DNA of 64,000 bases from Acidobacteriaceae bacterium. Its GTDB lineage: Bacteria; Acidobacteriota; Terriglobia; Terriglobales; Acidobacteriaceae. The notes under the pieces were generated by a model that made no database searches, was not told the origin of the DNA, and saw only the letters and a list, made by a program, of their open reading frames with translations. This document shows positions 25,434-34,843 of the stretch, piece by piece (position 1 is the first letter of the stretch; each line of letters begins with the position of its first letter). The stretch lies in assembly GCA_030039035.1 (NCBI GenBank), contig JASHQQ010000351.1, positions 1-64,000 on the forward strand. Direction: 5' to 3'. Made by a program: the position numbers and the translations under genes.

Positions 25434-26672
25434 ATGAATCGAAGATCGTTTTTTCGCGGCCTGGGAGCGGCTGCGGTTGTTGCATCGACGCCTCCGCGGC
25501 GCGCCTGCGCGGCGCTGGCGAAGATGAAGATCACGCGCGTGAGAGCGTACCTTCCGCCCAATCCCAACCCGCTCTTGAATCAGAGCGATGTCGTGGTGAC
25601 CGTCGAGACCGACGCGGGCATCACGGGGATCGGCGAGGGCGGCGCGAAAGATACGCTGTCACCCTCGGCCGGACGCCTGATCGGCCGGGATCCGCAACAC
25701 ATCGAGGCGCTGTGGCAGGATATGAATCGGGCGTTCTTCTACCCCGCCGGGCGCGAGCGGACCGATGCAATCGGCGCGCTCGATCTGGCTCTGTGGGACA
25801 TTCGCGGCAAGGCGCTGGGCTGCCCCATCCATCAGCTCCTCGGCGGGACGGTTCGCAATTACTGCGAGCTCTACAACACCGCGGGAATCATTCCCGGAAT
25901 CACTCCGCAGATGGGCATCCGGGAGCGGGCGCGGCTGACGATGGAAGCCGGTTATCGCGTCTTTCGCTTCGGGGCCATGGACCTGCCGGCCAACACGACC
26001 TACGACACGAGAAAGCAGATCACGCATCTGCGCGAAGAGTGCGCCGAGGCGCGCGAAGGCGTTGGCGTCGACGGGAACTGGGCCGTCGACTTCCACCAGC
26101 GATTCGATCTGGCCGACGCCATCCGCGGCTGCGACGAAATCGAAAGCCTGGCGCCGTTTTTTGTCGAAGACCCGGTTCGCACCGAGGCTTTTCTGCAGGA
26201 CCTGCCGATCCTTCGCCAGAAAGTGAACGTTCCCTTAGCCGCGGGCGAAGAGTGGGGCAACCGGTGGGATTTCAATCGGCTCGTCGAAGAGCATTCCATC
26301 GATTTCGTGCGCGCCACTCTTCCCAACGTCGGCGGCATTACGGAGATGATGAAGATCGCCGCCTTGTGCGAGACGCACTTCGTCGGCATTGTCCCGCATT
26401 TTACCGGCCCCATCGCTACCGCGGCGCTGGTCAACTGCCTCAGCACCTTTCCCGGCCCGCTGCTGATGGAGTACAACTTCCAGGGCCGGACCTTCGACTA
26501 TCTGCCGGTTTGTCTCGACTTTCGCGACGGCAAGCTCTATCCCAACGAGCGGCCCGGACTCGGCGTGGAGATCGACACCAGGCCACTGACGCAGATTGCA
26601 GAGATCACCGAACCGGTGACGGCGCGCGCGCAGACCTACTTCCGGCCCGATGGATCGATTACGAACTGGTAG
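25434..26672 (+). CDS. Tat-exported enolase-superfamily dehydratase/racemase (mandelate racemase/muconate lactonizing type)
   Basis: A 412-residue protein starting MNRRSFFRGLGAAAVVA, a twin-arginine (Tat) signal, then the capping domain and a (beta/alpha)8 barrel. Likely active-site positions are the Asp and His of VDFHQRF, Glu in FVEDPVR, Glu in AAGEEWGNRWDF, and His in IVPHFTGPIATAA. This DFHxR...H pattern resembles sugar-acid (galactonate/mannonate) dehydratases, so dehydration of an aldonic acid in the periplasm is inferred. The exact substrate is open. Export is unusual for this superfamily in general, though Tat-marked members occur in acidobacteria. The start follows GGAG with wide spacing. 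Confidence 0.88.
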   Translation: MNRRSFFRGLGAAAVVASTPPRRACAALAKMKITRVRAYLPPNPNPLLNQSDVVVTVETDAGITGIGEGGAKDTLSPSAGRLIGRDPQHIEALWQDMNRAFFYPAGRERTDAIGALDLALWDIRGKALGCPIHQLLGGTVRNYCELYNTAGIIPGITPQMGIRERARLTMEAGYRVFRFGAMDLPANTTYDTRKQITHLREECAEAREGVGVDGNWAVDFHQRFDLADAIRGCDEIESLAPFFVEDPVRTEAFLQDLPILRQKVNVPLAAGEEWGNRWDFNRLVEEHSIDFVRATLPNVGGITEMMKIAALCETHFVGIVPHFTGPIATAALVNCLSTFPGPLLMEYNFQGRTFDYLPVCLDFRDGKLYPNERPGLGVEIDTRPLTQIAEITEPVTARAQTYFRPDGSITNW

Positions 26673-26759
26673 CCAGGCGGAGGCGCCCCGAAGCAACGGG
26701 TCGGCGTCGCCTCGGGGTGGGCGACGATCCGATCGAAACGCGGTGTGGAGAGACAGTTA

Positions 26760-28373
26760 TTATCGCTGTTCGCGCGAGACCAGGCTTTCAGCCGACTTCA
26801 ACTGTTCGCGCATTCCGTCCACGCTCCAATTGAGGACCTTGTCCTGCTGTCCCTGGCCCATATCGCAGGACTGCAGCAGGCGCGTTCCATCGGCCACCGG
26901 GCTGCCGCGCGCGTTGCAGCCGGAAAGGTCGAGCGCACCGAGGTAGCGCCCGGTTTCAGCGTTCCACACGCCCGTTCCACCGCCGGAAAACCGGCTCGAC
27001 CAGGGCGCGACGAGCCAACGGCCATCGTTCCACCAGACCGGTTGACCGTTGGGGTAGGACATCCACGCGACGGGCCACAGATCGCGCTCTTTTTCCCCAG
27101 CACGAATATCAAACAGGCTCAGGCGCATTCTGAAGATGTTGTCCGGGCCACTATAGATGGCTACGCGTGCGCCGTCGGGCGAAAAGGCTGCGGCCTGGAC
27201 CTCGGCATTCTTCGCGGTGTAAATGCGATGACCTTGCTTGTCCGTGATAACAGGAGGATCCTCGAGCTCTCCAAGTCCCGGGAGCTTCGATATCACGCGA
27301 TGCGACTGCCGATCCCAGACCAGGGCTTCGCCGGCATCGGTGACGGCGATACCCAGATCCCACTCGGGAGCAGGAAGATACTCTTTCAGATTCCGGGGAA
27401 ACAACTGCGGATCGGAGACCGGTTTCCAGCTCGCGGTATCGAAGAGCACCGCGCCGATTCGCTTGCCCCATGTAACCAGAAAATAGCGGCCGTCCGGACT
27501 GAATTCGCCGTTGACCGAATAGCCGCCGTAAACAGGGGGCTGCCAGAACTCGGGGATGACGCGGAGGATCTTGCCGCCCACCGGCATGCCGCCATGTTCC
27601 GGCCAGGTGCTTCCCTGATAGACGGTAAGGGTCTTCGTGACAAAGTCGTGCAGCACACCGATGGACCCGTCCGGGCTCACGGAAATATCGTCATAAGGCC
27701 TTCGCGGCGCCGGCAGGTCAAGGCTGCCGGCCTCGTCCGGCAGCAAAACCCTGTCGGGTTTCAAGAGCGGTGTCACCACCTGGATGCGAGCGCCGGTGAT
27801 ACGGAGCATCTCGAGGATGGCATCGGGCAGATCGGCGCTGTCGTAGACGCGCACGGTTGCGGAGCCGCCGCGCAGCACTTCGACGATGACCCGGCGGGTT
27901 GCGGGTGGAACGCGATGGCGATCGTCGGGAAGGTAGTCCCATAGCGACTGGAGGCGAGCGAAGTCCTCGGGCTCCAGCTTGCCGCCTCCGCCGCCGCGGA
28001 AAGAACCTTCGCCGTTCGCGAAACTCGCGACTTCGCCGGTGGTGGAGATTTCGACGCCGACCGAAAGCGTATTCCAGAAGCAGAAGCTGGGAGAAGCAGC
28101 GCTTTTTGCGTCGGCCGGCCGATCGCGGAATTCCGTGGCGCTGATGAGGAGCGCAACGGGGGATTGACCCATCTGGATGACTTGAGGCGATGGTGGGTTG
28201 CGCTCGTCGGCGGTGAGATCGTCGTAGGTTGCGTTGCCGCCGCAGATGCCGGCGGCGGCAACAGTGGCCGGCAGGGCAGGCGGCGCGCCCGGCGGGGATG
28301 CGGTTTGCGCCTGGGCCAGCAAACCTGAAGCCAGCACGGCAATGAGAAGCCCTGCGGACGCGTCGTGCTTCAT
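26760..28373 (-). CDS. secreted beta-propeller-like protein of unknown function
   Basis: A 537-residue protein with a Sec signal peptide (LLIAVLASGLLAQAQ). The second half holds PD40/WD-like blade motifs ('DDISVSPDGSIGVLHDF', 'VNGEFSPDGRYFLVTWG', 'VQAAAFSPDGARVAIYSG'). The first part has a Gly-rich loop (SFRGGGGG) and no known domain. No catalytic motif stands out, so binding or structural function is inferred. It converges with the enolase-superfamily gene. Confidence 0.78.
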   Translation of the reverse strand: MKHDASAGLLIAVLASGLLAQAQTASPPGAPPALPATVAAAGICGGNATYDDLTADERNPPSPQVIQMGQSPVALLISATEFRDRPADAKSAASPSFCFWNTLSVGVEISTTGEVASFANGEGSFRGGGGGKLEPEDFARLQSLWDYLPDDRHRVPPATRRVIVEVLRGGSATVRVYDSADLPDAILEMLRITGARIQVVTPLLKPDRVLLPDEAGSLDLPAPRRPYDDISVSPDGSIGVLHDFVTKTLTVYQGSTWPEHGGMPVGGKILRVIPEFWQPPVYGGYSVNGEFSPDGRYFLVTWGKRIGAVLFDTASWKPVSDPQLFPRNLKEYLPAPEWDLGIAVTDAGEALVWDRQSHRVISKLPGLGELEDPPVITDKQGHRIYTAKNAEVQAAAFSPDGARVAIYSGPDNIFRMRLSLFDIRAGEKERDLWPVAWMSYPNGQPVWWNDGRWLVAPWSSRFSGGGTGVWNAETGRYLGALDLSGCNARGSPVADGTRLLQSCDMGQGQQDKVLNWSVDGMREQLKSAESLVSREQR

Positions 28374-28524
28374 CGAACCATCTCTCGCAGGTTAGACCGA
28401 AATATGGAGCGACCGTCACCAGGCGTGGCAACGTCGATTGGTTCGTCGCACCCTTGCGCCAGCCTCCGGACGGACAAAGCCCCCGGCGCGCGGAAGGATG
28501 GGGCACCGAAAGGGCGGGTTGCTC

Positions 28525-29235
28525 TCACTTCCGGAATGGAGCTTCGAAGCGCGTCTCCATTTTCAGCTCCCGGCCGGCGCTCTCTTCGCTCGCCTGAACC
28601 GCTTTCACCTCGAGCGTGGGCGAAAGCAGGCAACTGACGCGGAAGTCCGTCAGATCGGGCCCGGAGGATTTGTAGAACAAACTGCCCGCCACTGCGATGT
28701 CGTAACGATCCGCCTTTATTCCGGCGACCTTTACACCGGGCAGATACCAGGGCGAGACTCCCAGCGTGATTTCATTTACGGCTGTCGTGGGACCGAAAGC
28801 ATGGTCGAATCCATCGCGATTCACCTTTTCGCGAGCCGCTTTCAGACACACATCGTCAGCCTGTGCCTGGCCGGCCGCCGTATGCACGCCCGGCGAGAAC
28901 TGCTCGGGGCGAACCAGGCGCCACCAGGAATTCTCCACGGAATCCAGCGAGTCGGGCTCAAATACTCCCGTTTCTTCGTTCACGCGGCACTCGATCAGTT
29001 CGGGAACGACACCGTCCTCCGCGATGAACGTAGCGTCGGGATGATCGACTCGGGTCCGGTTCAGATAGTCCTGATCGATCAGGAACGGAACCGGGTTCTT
29101 TACCCTGGCTCGTTTTGCGCAGAGCGCCTCCTTCGCCGGATCGTTCCGGATCGCGCTGCCGGAGACCATCTGGCCGTCTGCGACCATCGACAAGAAGACG
29201 ATGAAGCCGGCGATGAGAAGTGGACACCGCATCAT
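28525..29235 (-). CDS. secreted protein of unknown function
   Basis: A 236-residue protein with signal peptide MMRCPLLIAGFIVFLSMVADG. The sequence has regular beta-strand-like segments (EITLGVSPWYLPGVKVAGIK, DRYDIAVAGSLFYKSSG) and several Cys (LCAKR, IECRV, DVCLKA, VSCLLS) that could form disulfides. No known domain is recognised. It lies in a row of minus-strand secreted proteins with the propeller gene. Confidence 0.72.
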   Translation of the reverse strand: MMRCPLLIAGFIVFLSMVADGQMVSGSAIRNDPAKEALCAKRARVKNPVPFLIDQDYLNRTRVDHPDATFIAEDGVVPELIECRVNEETGVFEPDSLDSVENSWWRLVRPEQFSPGVHTAAGQAQADDVCLKAAREKVNRDGFDHAFGPTTAVNEITLGVSPWYLPGVKVAGIKADRYDIAVAGSLFYKSSGPDLTDFRVSCLLSPTLEVKAVQASEESAGRELKMETRFEAPFRK

Positions 29236-29480
29236 TCCTGTACCTCCTGTTCAGCGAAAAAGGCTTCGGCCGCTTGTATTGCTCCCGCTGCACCGCCAGG
29301 CCTGGCCCGGGCGCAACGAGCCGCCGGCTGGAAAGAGATTATCAGCAGGATCGCCGGATTGCCGGAAGAAAGCGCCTCTTGCCCCCGGCGTTCACACTCC
29401 GCTGACAAATCCCCTTGTACAATCGGCTTCGCCGGAGGGCCGCTCCCTCCGCTTCACTTCGCGGCGATGAAAGAGGGGCC

Positions 29481-29849
29481 ATGAGAAAACTCGTCAGCGT
29501 GGGTGTGGTCCTCGCGCTCATGTCGGCGCAACTGATGGCAGATCCGGCCACGGATGCAAGACACGCACAGAAGATCCGGATCAAAGCAGACCAGGCGCTG
29601 GAGCACCATCGCGTGGTGACCGTCGAGACGGCCGATCATCGGCGCCTGCAGGGCCTCGTGAGCGAAACCCAACCCGACCACTTTGTGCTCATTTTCGAGG
29701 GCCGGACCACAACGCTGACCTACGCGGAAGTGGAACGCATCACCTGGCCGCAACACATGCCCAGGCCGGTCGTTGCGGCCCTTACAGGACTGGCGGTCGC
29801 GGGCGTGCTCTACGGTGTCGTGCATCTGCTCCTTGCCAGGAACGGATGA
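29481..29849 (+). CDS. small exported or membrane protein
   Basis: A 122-residue protein starting at ATG 29481 after AGAGGGG. An N-terminal signal or anchor (LVSVGVVLALMSAQLMA) is followed by 'ALEHHRVVTVETADHRRLQG', a soluble beta-rich middle (HFVLIFEGRTTTLTYAEVER), and a C-terminal membrane helix (VVAALTGLAVAGVLYGVVHLLLA). The middle resembles small beta-barrel modules that contain 'VTVETADGRRLQGxV' segments. Function unknown. Confidence 0.75.
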   Translation: MRKLVSVGVVLALMSAQLMADPATDARHAQKIRIKADQALEHHRVVTVETADHRRLQGLVSETQPDHFVLIFEGRTTTLTYAEVERITWPQHMPRPVVAALTGLAVAGVLYGVVHLLLARNG

Positions 29850-29883
29850 CGCGCGAATTGCGTGCCATCGGCTCGCCGACGTA

Positions 29884-30510
29884 TCAGACCTGCGCGGACC
29901 GCGTTCGCACGAGGAGCAGGAACGCGGTAGACCAGAGCACTGCGGCCATCACCAGCCCCACGCACAGCAGCCTTATACCGATTGCATGGATGAGAAGGCA
30001 GCCGAGCACGCCCAAAACCGAGAGTCCGCCCGTCCAGTAGTACAGCGGCACTTCAAAGACCCGGGCAAGAGGGAGAAAATGCAGGCCGACGATCAGAGCC
30101 ACGGCCACCGGAATCCAATCGCCGAAGCCCGAACTCCCCAAGACCGCTGAAACCAGCGCAATCAGACCGCACTCCACGCCGAATATGATGCCAAAGAACA
30201 TGCCGGCGCGTTTTCCTTTGGCGGCTGCGGCAGGATCGTCGCTTTCGGGCATCCTGGCGGACGCTGCCCACCGCAATCCGCATACGACGATCAGCAGAAG
30301 TGTCGTCGCGGAGGCTGCAGGGATTGCCCATACGGGACTCGCGGGCTGAAGGGCCAGAGCAAGGACGGACCAAAGACCGCCGAAGAGCGTGAGAATGGCC
30401 GCGCCTCCGACGATTCCCCGCATGCGCGCTTTCGTAAGCACAGGATGGGTCCTTTTCGGCACTCGTCGACGAACCTCCCGATCAACGAGCCTTCGCCCTG
30501 TTACCGACAT
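29884..30510 (-). CDS. multi-pass membrane protein of unknown function
   Basis: A 208-residue protein with about five to six membrane helices (IVGGAAILTLFGGLWSVLAL, TLLLIVVCGLRWAA, MFFGIIFGVECGLIALVSAV, IPVAVALIVGLHFL, GLSVLGVLGCLLIHAIGI, LCVGLVMAAVLWSTAFLLL). The Arg/Lys-rich N-terminus before the first helix is positive-inside. The start may instead be ATG 30423 at 'MRGIVGG'. No family is recognised. Confidence 0.75.
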   Translation of the reverse strand: MSVTGRRLVDREVRRRVPKRTHPVLTKARMRGIVGGAAILTLFGGLWSVLALALQPASPVWAIPAASATTLLLIVVCGLRWAASARMPESDDPAAAAKGKRAGMFFGIIFGVECGLIALVSAVLGSSGFGDWIPVAVALIVGLHFLPLARVFEVPLYYWTGGLSVLGVLGCLLIHAIGIRLLCVGLVMAAVLWSTAFLLLVRTRSAQV

Positions 30511-30763
30511 TCGAGGATCCGGCAGGGACAGGCGGGATTGCAGCCGACCGGATCAGGGTGGATCTCACTGAAGGGCCTCCTGGTCGTGATCGGATTGTAA
30601 GCTCCCATGCGCTCGTAGCCGAAGAGATTTGACGAACGCATGATTGCCAATGCCTCCATCGGAGGCGCGAGCCATCCTTTGAGATTGGCCGGGACCGGAA
30701 AGGCCGATGAGTTCATGGAGCAGGATCGTTCGGCGATTGTTGCGTCACCCCGGTGAAGTCGCC

Positions 30764-33700
30764 TTACCAGCTCTTTTTGATCATCGTGTCGAGCGCGAAT
30801 CCGCCATTGGGATCGCGAGTGGCGCTGATGGCGACGCGGGGCGAAACCTGGTATTGGCCCTGGATGGTCTGTCCCTGCGTGGTGGCCACGTTGGTCGAGA
30901 AGGTGACGAACAGCTTTCCCGTGACTCTCTGCTGCAGGGTCAGATTCGCTCCCGGAGGTCCGGCGGCGGTGCCGCCCGCGATGACCGGGCTGATCGATAA
31001 CTGCGAGATTCCCGCGGACTGGGAAATCCGGCTCGTCACCTGCCCGGAGACTTGGGACGCAACCAATCCTTCGGCCTGCTGATTCATGGGCGTGTTGTTC
31101 GTGGCGCTGGCCCCGGTTGTCTGGCCGAAGGCAAGCAGATGAATGATATCGGCGGGAGGGAGCGATGGGTCGGAGGTGTACTGGGTGCGCAACTGGTCAG
31201 CCGGTCCCTGGAATCGCAGATCGATCTTGTATTCCTGGATCGTCGTGTTCAGCGAAACATTCAATACGGGCCGCGTCATGGAGGGATCGAGAAACTGCAC
31301 CGTTCCTCCCGTCAGAACGAAGCGGTTTCCGTTCAGGATCACGTCGCCGCTGTTCAGGTTGACACGGCCCAGGATTACGGGCTGCGCGGCGGTCCCGCGA
31401 ATCTGGAGATTCGCCGAACCGGCGACGCTGAGCGTGCGGCTCACAAGGTTCGTATTGGCTGACGAATTGAGCGCGATGTTCAGGTCGAGGTTTTGCGCAA
31501 ATCCCGGTCCGGCCGGCGCCTCGACCCCGCCTGAAAACCGGTTGACCACCGCGGACAGATCGAACTGCGGCGTGAACGACATGTCGGCCAGATCGACCGA
31601 GCCGGTAAGCATCGCATGATCGGTCGACCCGTTGAGGCGCAGATTCACGTTGGCCGTCTCGCGCACGCCTGGAGGATACAGAAGTCTCGCATCCTTGACC
31701 GCGACGCCAAGGTCCATGTGAATTCCAGGTCGATAGAGAATGGCGCCCTGCCCTGTTATCTCGCCGCCGCCCAACTTGCCCTCGAGCCCTGCGATCTCGA
31801 TGCGATCGTTCGTAACTTTTAACACGCCGCTGAGGCCTTCCAAAGCAACGGGGGAGTCGGCGGTGGACAGGTTCGCACCGGCGATATCGATTTCTCCGCC
31901 CAGAAGGTTGCTCCCGAATGCGCCCTGGGAATGAATGTTTACTTTCAGTTGTCCCGAAGCGTGCAGATCGGGATCGAGAACCTGAAGGATCTGAAGGTTG
32001 ATGGCGCCGATGGCCTGCAGCGATGCAGGAGCCGCGCCGCCAAGGGGATAGGCGCCCCGAACCTTCAATTGCGTGCCGGTTCCCTGGAGCATTACCGGCT
32101 GCAAAGTGACGGTTCCATTGTGCAGATCGGCCTGGATCGGCGATGCAGAAACCTGAATTGCGTTATATGCCACGTTTGGCAATGAGAGCCTGACATGGGC
32201 CTCAAGCTGTTTCGGCTTTTTCAGAGGTCCGTGGATGGTCGCGTGAATTTCAGCCTGTCCGTTCACCTGGGCATCGGGAGCGTACAGCGCGAGAAGCGGG
32301 GCGAGAGCGAACGGTTGCGTATCGAGCGAAGCATCGGCCAGATCGTCGCCTTCAAGATTCACATTGGCTTTGCCGTGAAGGAGAGCGCCGGCGACCGACG
32401 AGGACGTCTCGAGGCGGGCAGTGCGGTTTGCCATCCGCACTTGCAATCTGGTCTGCGAAATGACCTGGCCGCTAACTGCAAGAGTCGGAATCTCGAGAGT
32501 TGCATCGATCCGGGGATTGTCAAAGCTCCCCTGGCCATGTGCTTGTAACTCGACGACCCCATTTGCATGGATGCCTCGGGATTGAACGGCCTGAAGTTTT
32601 GCGAGGTTGATGCCGCCCGATTGGAGCCCGGCGTTGAAGGTTTTTGCCTGGGGGTCTGCCGTGATGTGGGCCTGGATTGCTCCAGCGGGCAACTGAACCA
32701 CGGCGGAGGCTTGCACTTCCCTGCCCGAGCCGGTCAGATCGACTACGGCCTGGTTCACGGGTTCGCCTTGCACGGAGGCGCCGGTCAGTTTGATGTTCGC
32801 GTTTCCCGCAGGGTTCGATGCTTCTCCACGCAGATGGGCGGACAGATTCAGCGTTCCAGTGGCTGGAATCTGCCGGCCGGCGATCTTCGCGATCGAAGCC
32901 AGATTCAGTTGCGAAGCATTCAGGTCCACCTGAATCGGGCTCCCGCTGGAGGGCGACCCGTGACGAAGACCTATCCCGGCATTTCCGGACACCTGTTCGC
33001 GATCCACTCCCTGGAGATGAAGATCCTTGAGGCTTGCGCGATCGGCGCTGAACCCGACGCCGGCCCGCAGCGATCTCCATTGTGTGCCGCGGTATGCGAT
33101 GTTCTTCCCGGTTAATTGCCCGGTAACTTCGGGAGCCTCGATCGATCCGCGCACCATTCCCTGGAACGACGCTTGTCCGCGCAACTCGAGGCTGCTTCCG
33201 CCAGACCCGGACGCGCGAAACAGGTCGGCAAGCGTGTCCATCTCGCCCAGATCGCGTGCATCGAGGGAAACCGCAAGGCTCGAAGAACGACTTATCGCGC
33301 CATTCAGGTTCACGGTGGTTTGCGAACTGCGAAGATAGCTATGGTTCAATGTCAGATTCCGACCGGCGCGCGAGTAAGCCGCGTGAAAGGCGCCTTCAAA
33401 AGGGACCGCCGCGCCGCTACCCGGCCTTTGTCCGGCGAGGCTCGATCGAGCGATCCGGCTGTGCCGGGGCCCGGACCTCGTTGCCCTTCCCGCGACGGTC
33501 AGGTCTGCATGTGCCGTAAGGTCCCCGATCGTTTTTCCCCACGAGGCGGTGACCGATGCGCTTGTCCGGCCATCGAGCGAGGTGCCGTTGACCGGCATCC
33601 ATCGCCCCAACGCCGACCTGGCCTGAGCCAGCGACAGGTTCTGCAAATTGGCGTGGAAGCGGGAACGGGTATCGCCGCCGATCTCCTCCATGCTACCCTC

Positions 33701-34834
33701 CGCGGTCACGATGCCTCCCAGCGTTTCGAGACGAAGATCGTGCAACGCTGCGTTGCCGTTGGCGAGCGAATAGTGTGCCGCAAGGTTCGCCGCGTTGATG
33801 CGCGCTGCGCCGCTATCCAGTGCAAGCCTGGCGCTCATGAGGTCGCCGTTCACAGTGAGCGAGTCGATCACGCTGCGGTTCGCGGATCGCCGGAACTCAA
33901 GGACCCCGGCAGCCTGCACAATTCCGTCCGGAATCGCGGGCTGACGGAGAAACTGTCGCGCCTGTTTGCCATCGACAACAATCCGGTATTGCGCGTGTAC
34001 GGACGGATTGCCGTAGTTCTCGAGGGTCCCGCCCAATGTTGCCTCGGAGTCTCCGGCTTTGACGATCCCGTGCTTTAATGTGAATTCGCTTCGGCTTGCT
34101 ACGAACCCGGCATCGAGATCGTGTTCGAGCGGCCGGTATGAACCAACAGCCAGCCGTCCATTTGAATAGGCAAGCCTGCCGCTGTATTGCGCCAGCAGCT
34201 TGTTGAATGACGACCGGAATTCAAGGTCGTGCAAATCGGCAGACACGGCGGCGGGACGGGAGTTATACCAGACCTCGCCGCGCGCGATGGCGAAGCGACG
34301 GATTCCCAGATCGAAGAGATCCGTGTGAGACGATCCGCTGCTTTTGAAAACGGGCAGATTCGAGACACTGTCCTTGTCCTCAACCATCCAGACCACCGGA
34401 TGATCGATTTCAATCCTGTCGAAGTACCATTCCCGCCGCAAAACGGAAGCAATGCGAATTCCGACCTCGATGCGATCGGCCTGAAGCAGGGGAGGATCGG
34501 AATATGGCGCCGCGCCCGAGACGCGGATTCCATAGAGATCCAGGCTCAGCGATGCCGGATGGATCGCAAAATTCTCAACGCGCGCGGGCACGCCCAGCGC
34601 CTGGCTTGCCTGTCGTTGCGCCAACCCGAGCAGATAGCGATGGCCTGCGCCGGTATTGACCAGGCCGACGGCCAGAACACAGCAAAGAATGACCATCGCG
34701 GCCAGAGACGCGGCGATCCATCCCGACCAACGCAGAACTCGCCGCGCGGTACGGCGGCGCAAGGGTTTGGGCCGATCGCCGGGACGGTTGCCCCGATCGC
34801 CGGGGCTGCTGCCGAATTGATGTGCGGTTGCCAT
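30764..34834 (-). CDS. tamB: TamB-like translocation/assembly protein
   Basis: A 1356-residue inner-membrane-anchored protein: one N-terminal helix (WIAASLAAMVILCCVLAVGL) followed by more than 1200 residues of amphipathic beta-strands with the AsmA/TamB pattern. The C-terminal DUF490 region has 'PADIIHLLAFGQTTG', 'SQVSGQVTSRIS' and the family-typical ending 'SPRVAISATRDPNGGFALDT'. In the TAM paradigm TamB spans the periplasm and works with TamA; recent work ascribes phospholipid transport to the outer membrane to TamB-like proteins. The gene starts nine bases after the TamA-like gene stops, so they form one operon. Confidence 0.9.
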   Translation of the reverse strand: MATAHQFGSSPGDRGNRPGDRPKPLRRRTARRVLRWSGWIAASLAAMVILCCVLAVGLVNTGAGHRYLLGLAQRQASQALGVPARVENFAIHPASLSLDLYGIRVSGAAPYSDPPLLQADRIEVGIRIASVLRREWYFDRIEIDHPVVWMVEDKDSVSNLPVFKSSGSSHTDLFDLGIRRFAIARGEVWYNSRPAAVSADLHDLEFRSSFNKLLAQYSGRLAYSNGRLAVGSYRPLEHDLDAGFVASRSEFTLKHGIVKAGDSEATLGGTLENYGNPSVHAQYRIVVDGKQARQFLRQPAIPDGIVQAAGVLEFRRSANRSVIDSLTVNGDLMSARLALDSGAARINAANLAAHYSLANGNAALHDLRLETLGGIVTAEGSMEEIGGDTRSRFHANLQNLSLAQARSALGRWMPVNGTSLDGRTSASVTASWGKTIGDLTAHADLTVAGRATRSGPRHSRIARSSLAGQRPGSGAAVPFEGAFHAAYSRAGRNLTLNHSYLRSSQTTVNLNGAISRSSSLAVSLDARDLGEMDTLADLFRASGSGGSSLELRGQASFQGMVRGSIEAPEVTGQLTGKNIAYRGTQWRSLRAGVGFSADRASLKDLHLQGVDREQVSGNAGIGLRHGSPSSGSPIQVDLNASQLNLASIAKIAGRQIPATGTLNLSAHLRGEASNPAGNANIKLTGASVQGEPVNQAVVDLTGSGREVQASAVVQLPAGAIQAHITADPQAKTFNAGLQSGGINLAKLQAVQSRGIHANGVVELQAHGQGSFDNPRIDATLEIPTLAVSGQVISQTRLQVRMANRTARLETSSSVAGALLHGKANVNLEGDDLADASLDTQPFALAPLLALYAPDAQVNGQAEIHATIHGPLKKPKQLEAHVRLSLPNVAYNAIQVSASPIQADLHNGTVTLQPVMLQGTGTQLKVRGAYPLGGAAPASLQAIGAINLQILQVLDPDLHASGQLKVNIHSQGAFGSNLLGGEIDIAGANLSTADSPVALEGLSGVLKVTNDRIEIAGLEGKLGGGEITGQGAILYRPGIHMDLGVAVKDARLLYPPGVRETANVNLRLNGSTDHAMLTGSVDLADMSFTPQFDLSAVVNRFSGGVEAPAGPGFAQNLDLNIALNSSANTNLVSRTLSVAGSANLQIRGTAAQPVILGRVNLNSGDVILNGNRFVLTGGTVQFLDPSMTRPVLNVSLNTTIQEYKIDLRFQGPADQLRTQYTSDPSLPPADIIHLLAFGQTTGASATNNTPMNQQAEGLVASQVSGQVTSRISQSAGISQLSISPVIAGGTAAGPPGANLTLQQRVTGKLFVTFSTNVATTQGQTIQGQYQVSPRVAISATRDPNGGFALDTMIKKSW

Positions 34835-34843
34835 AGCTTGTGC

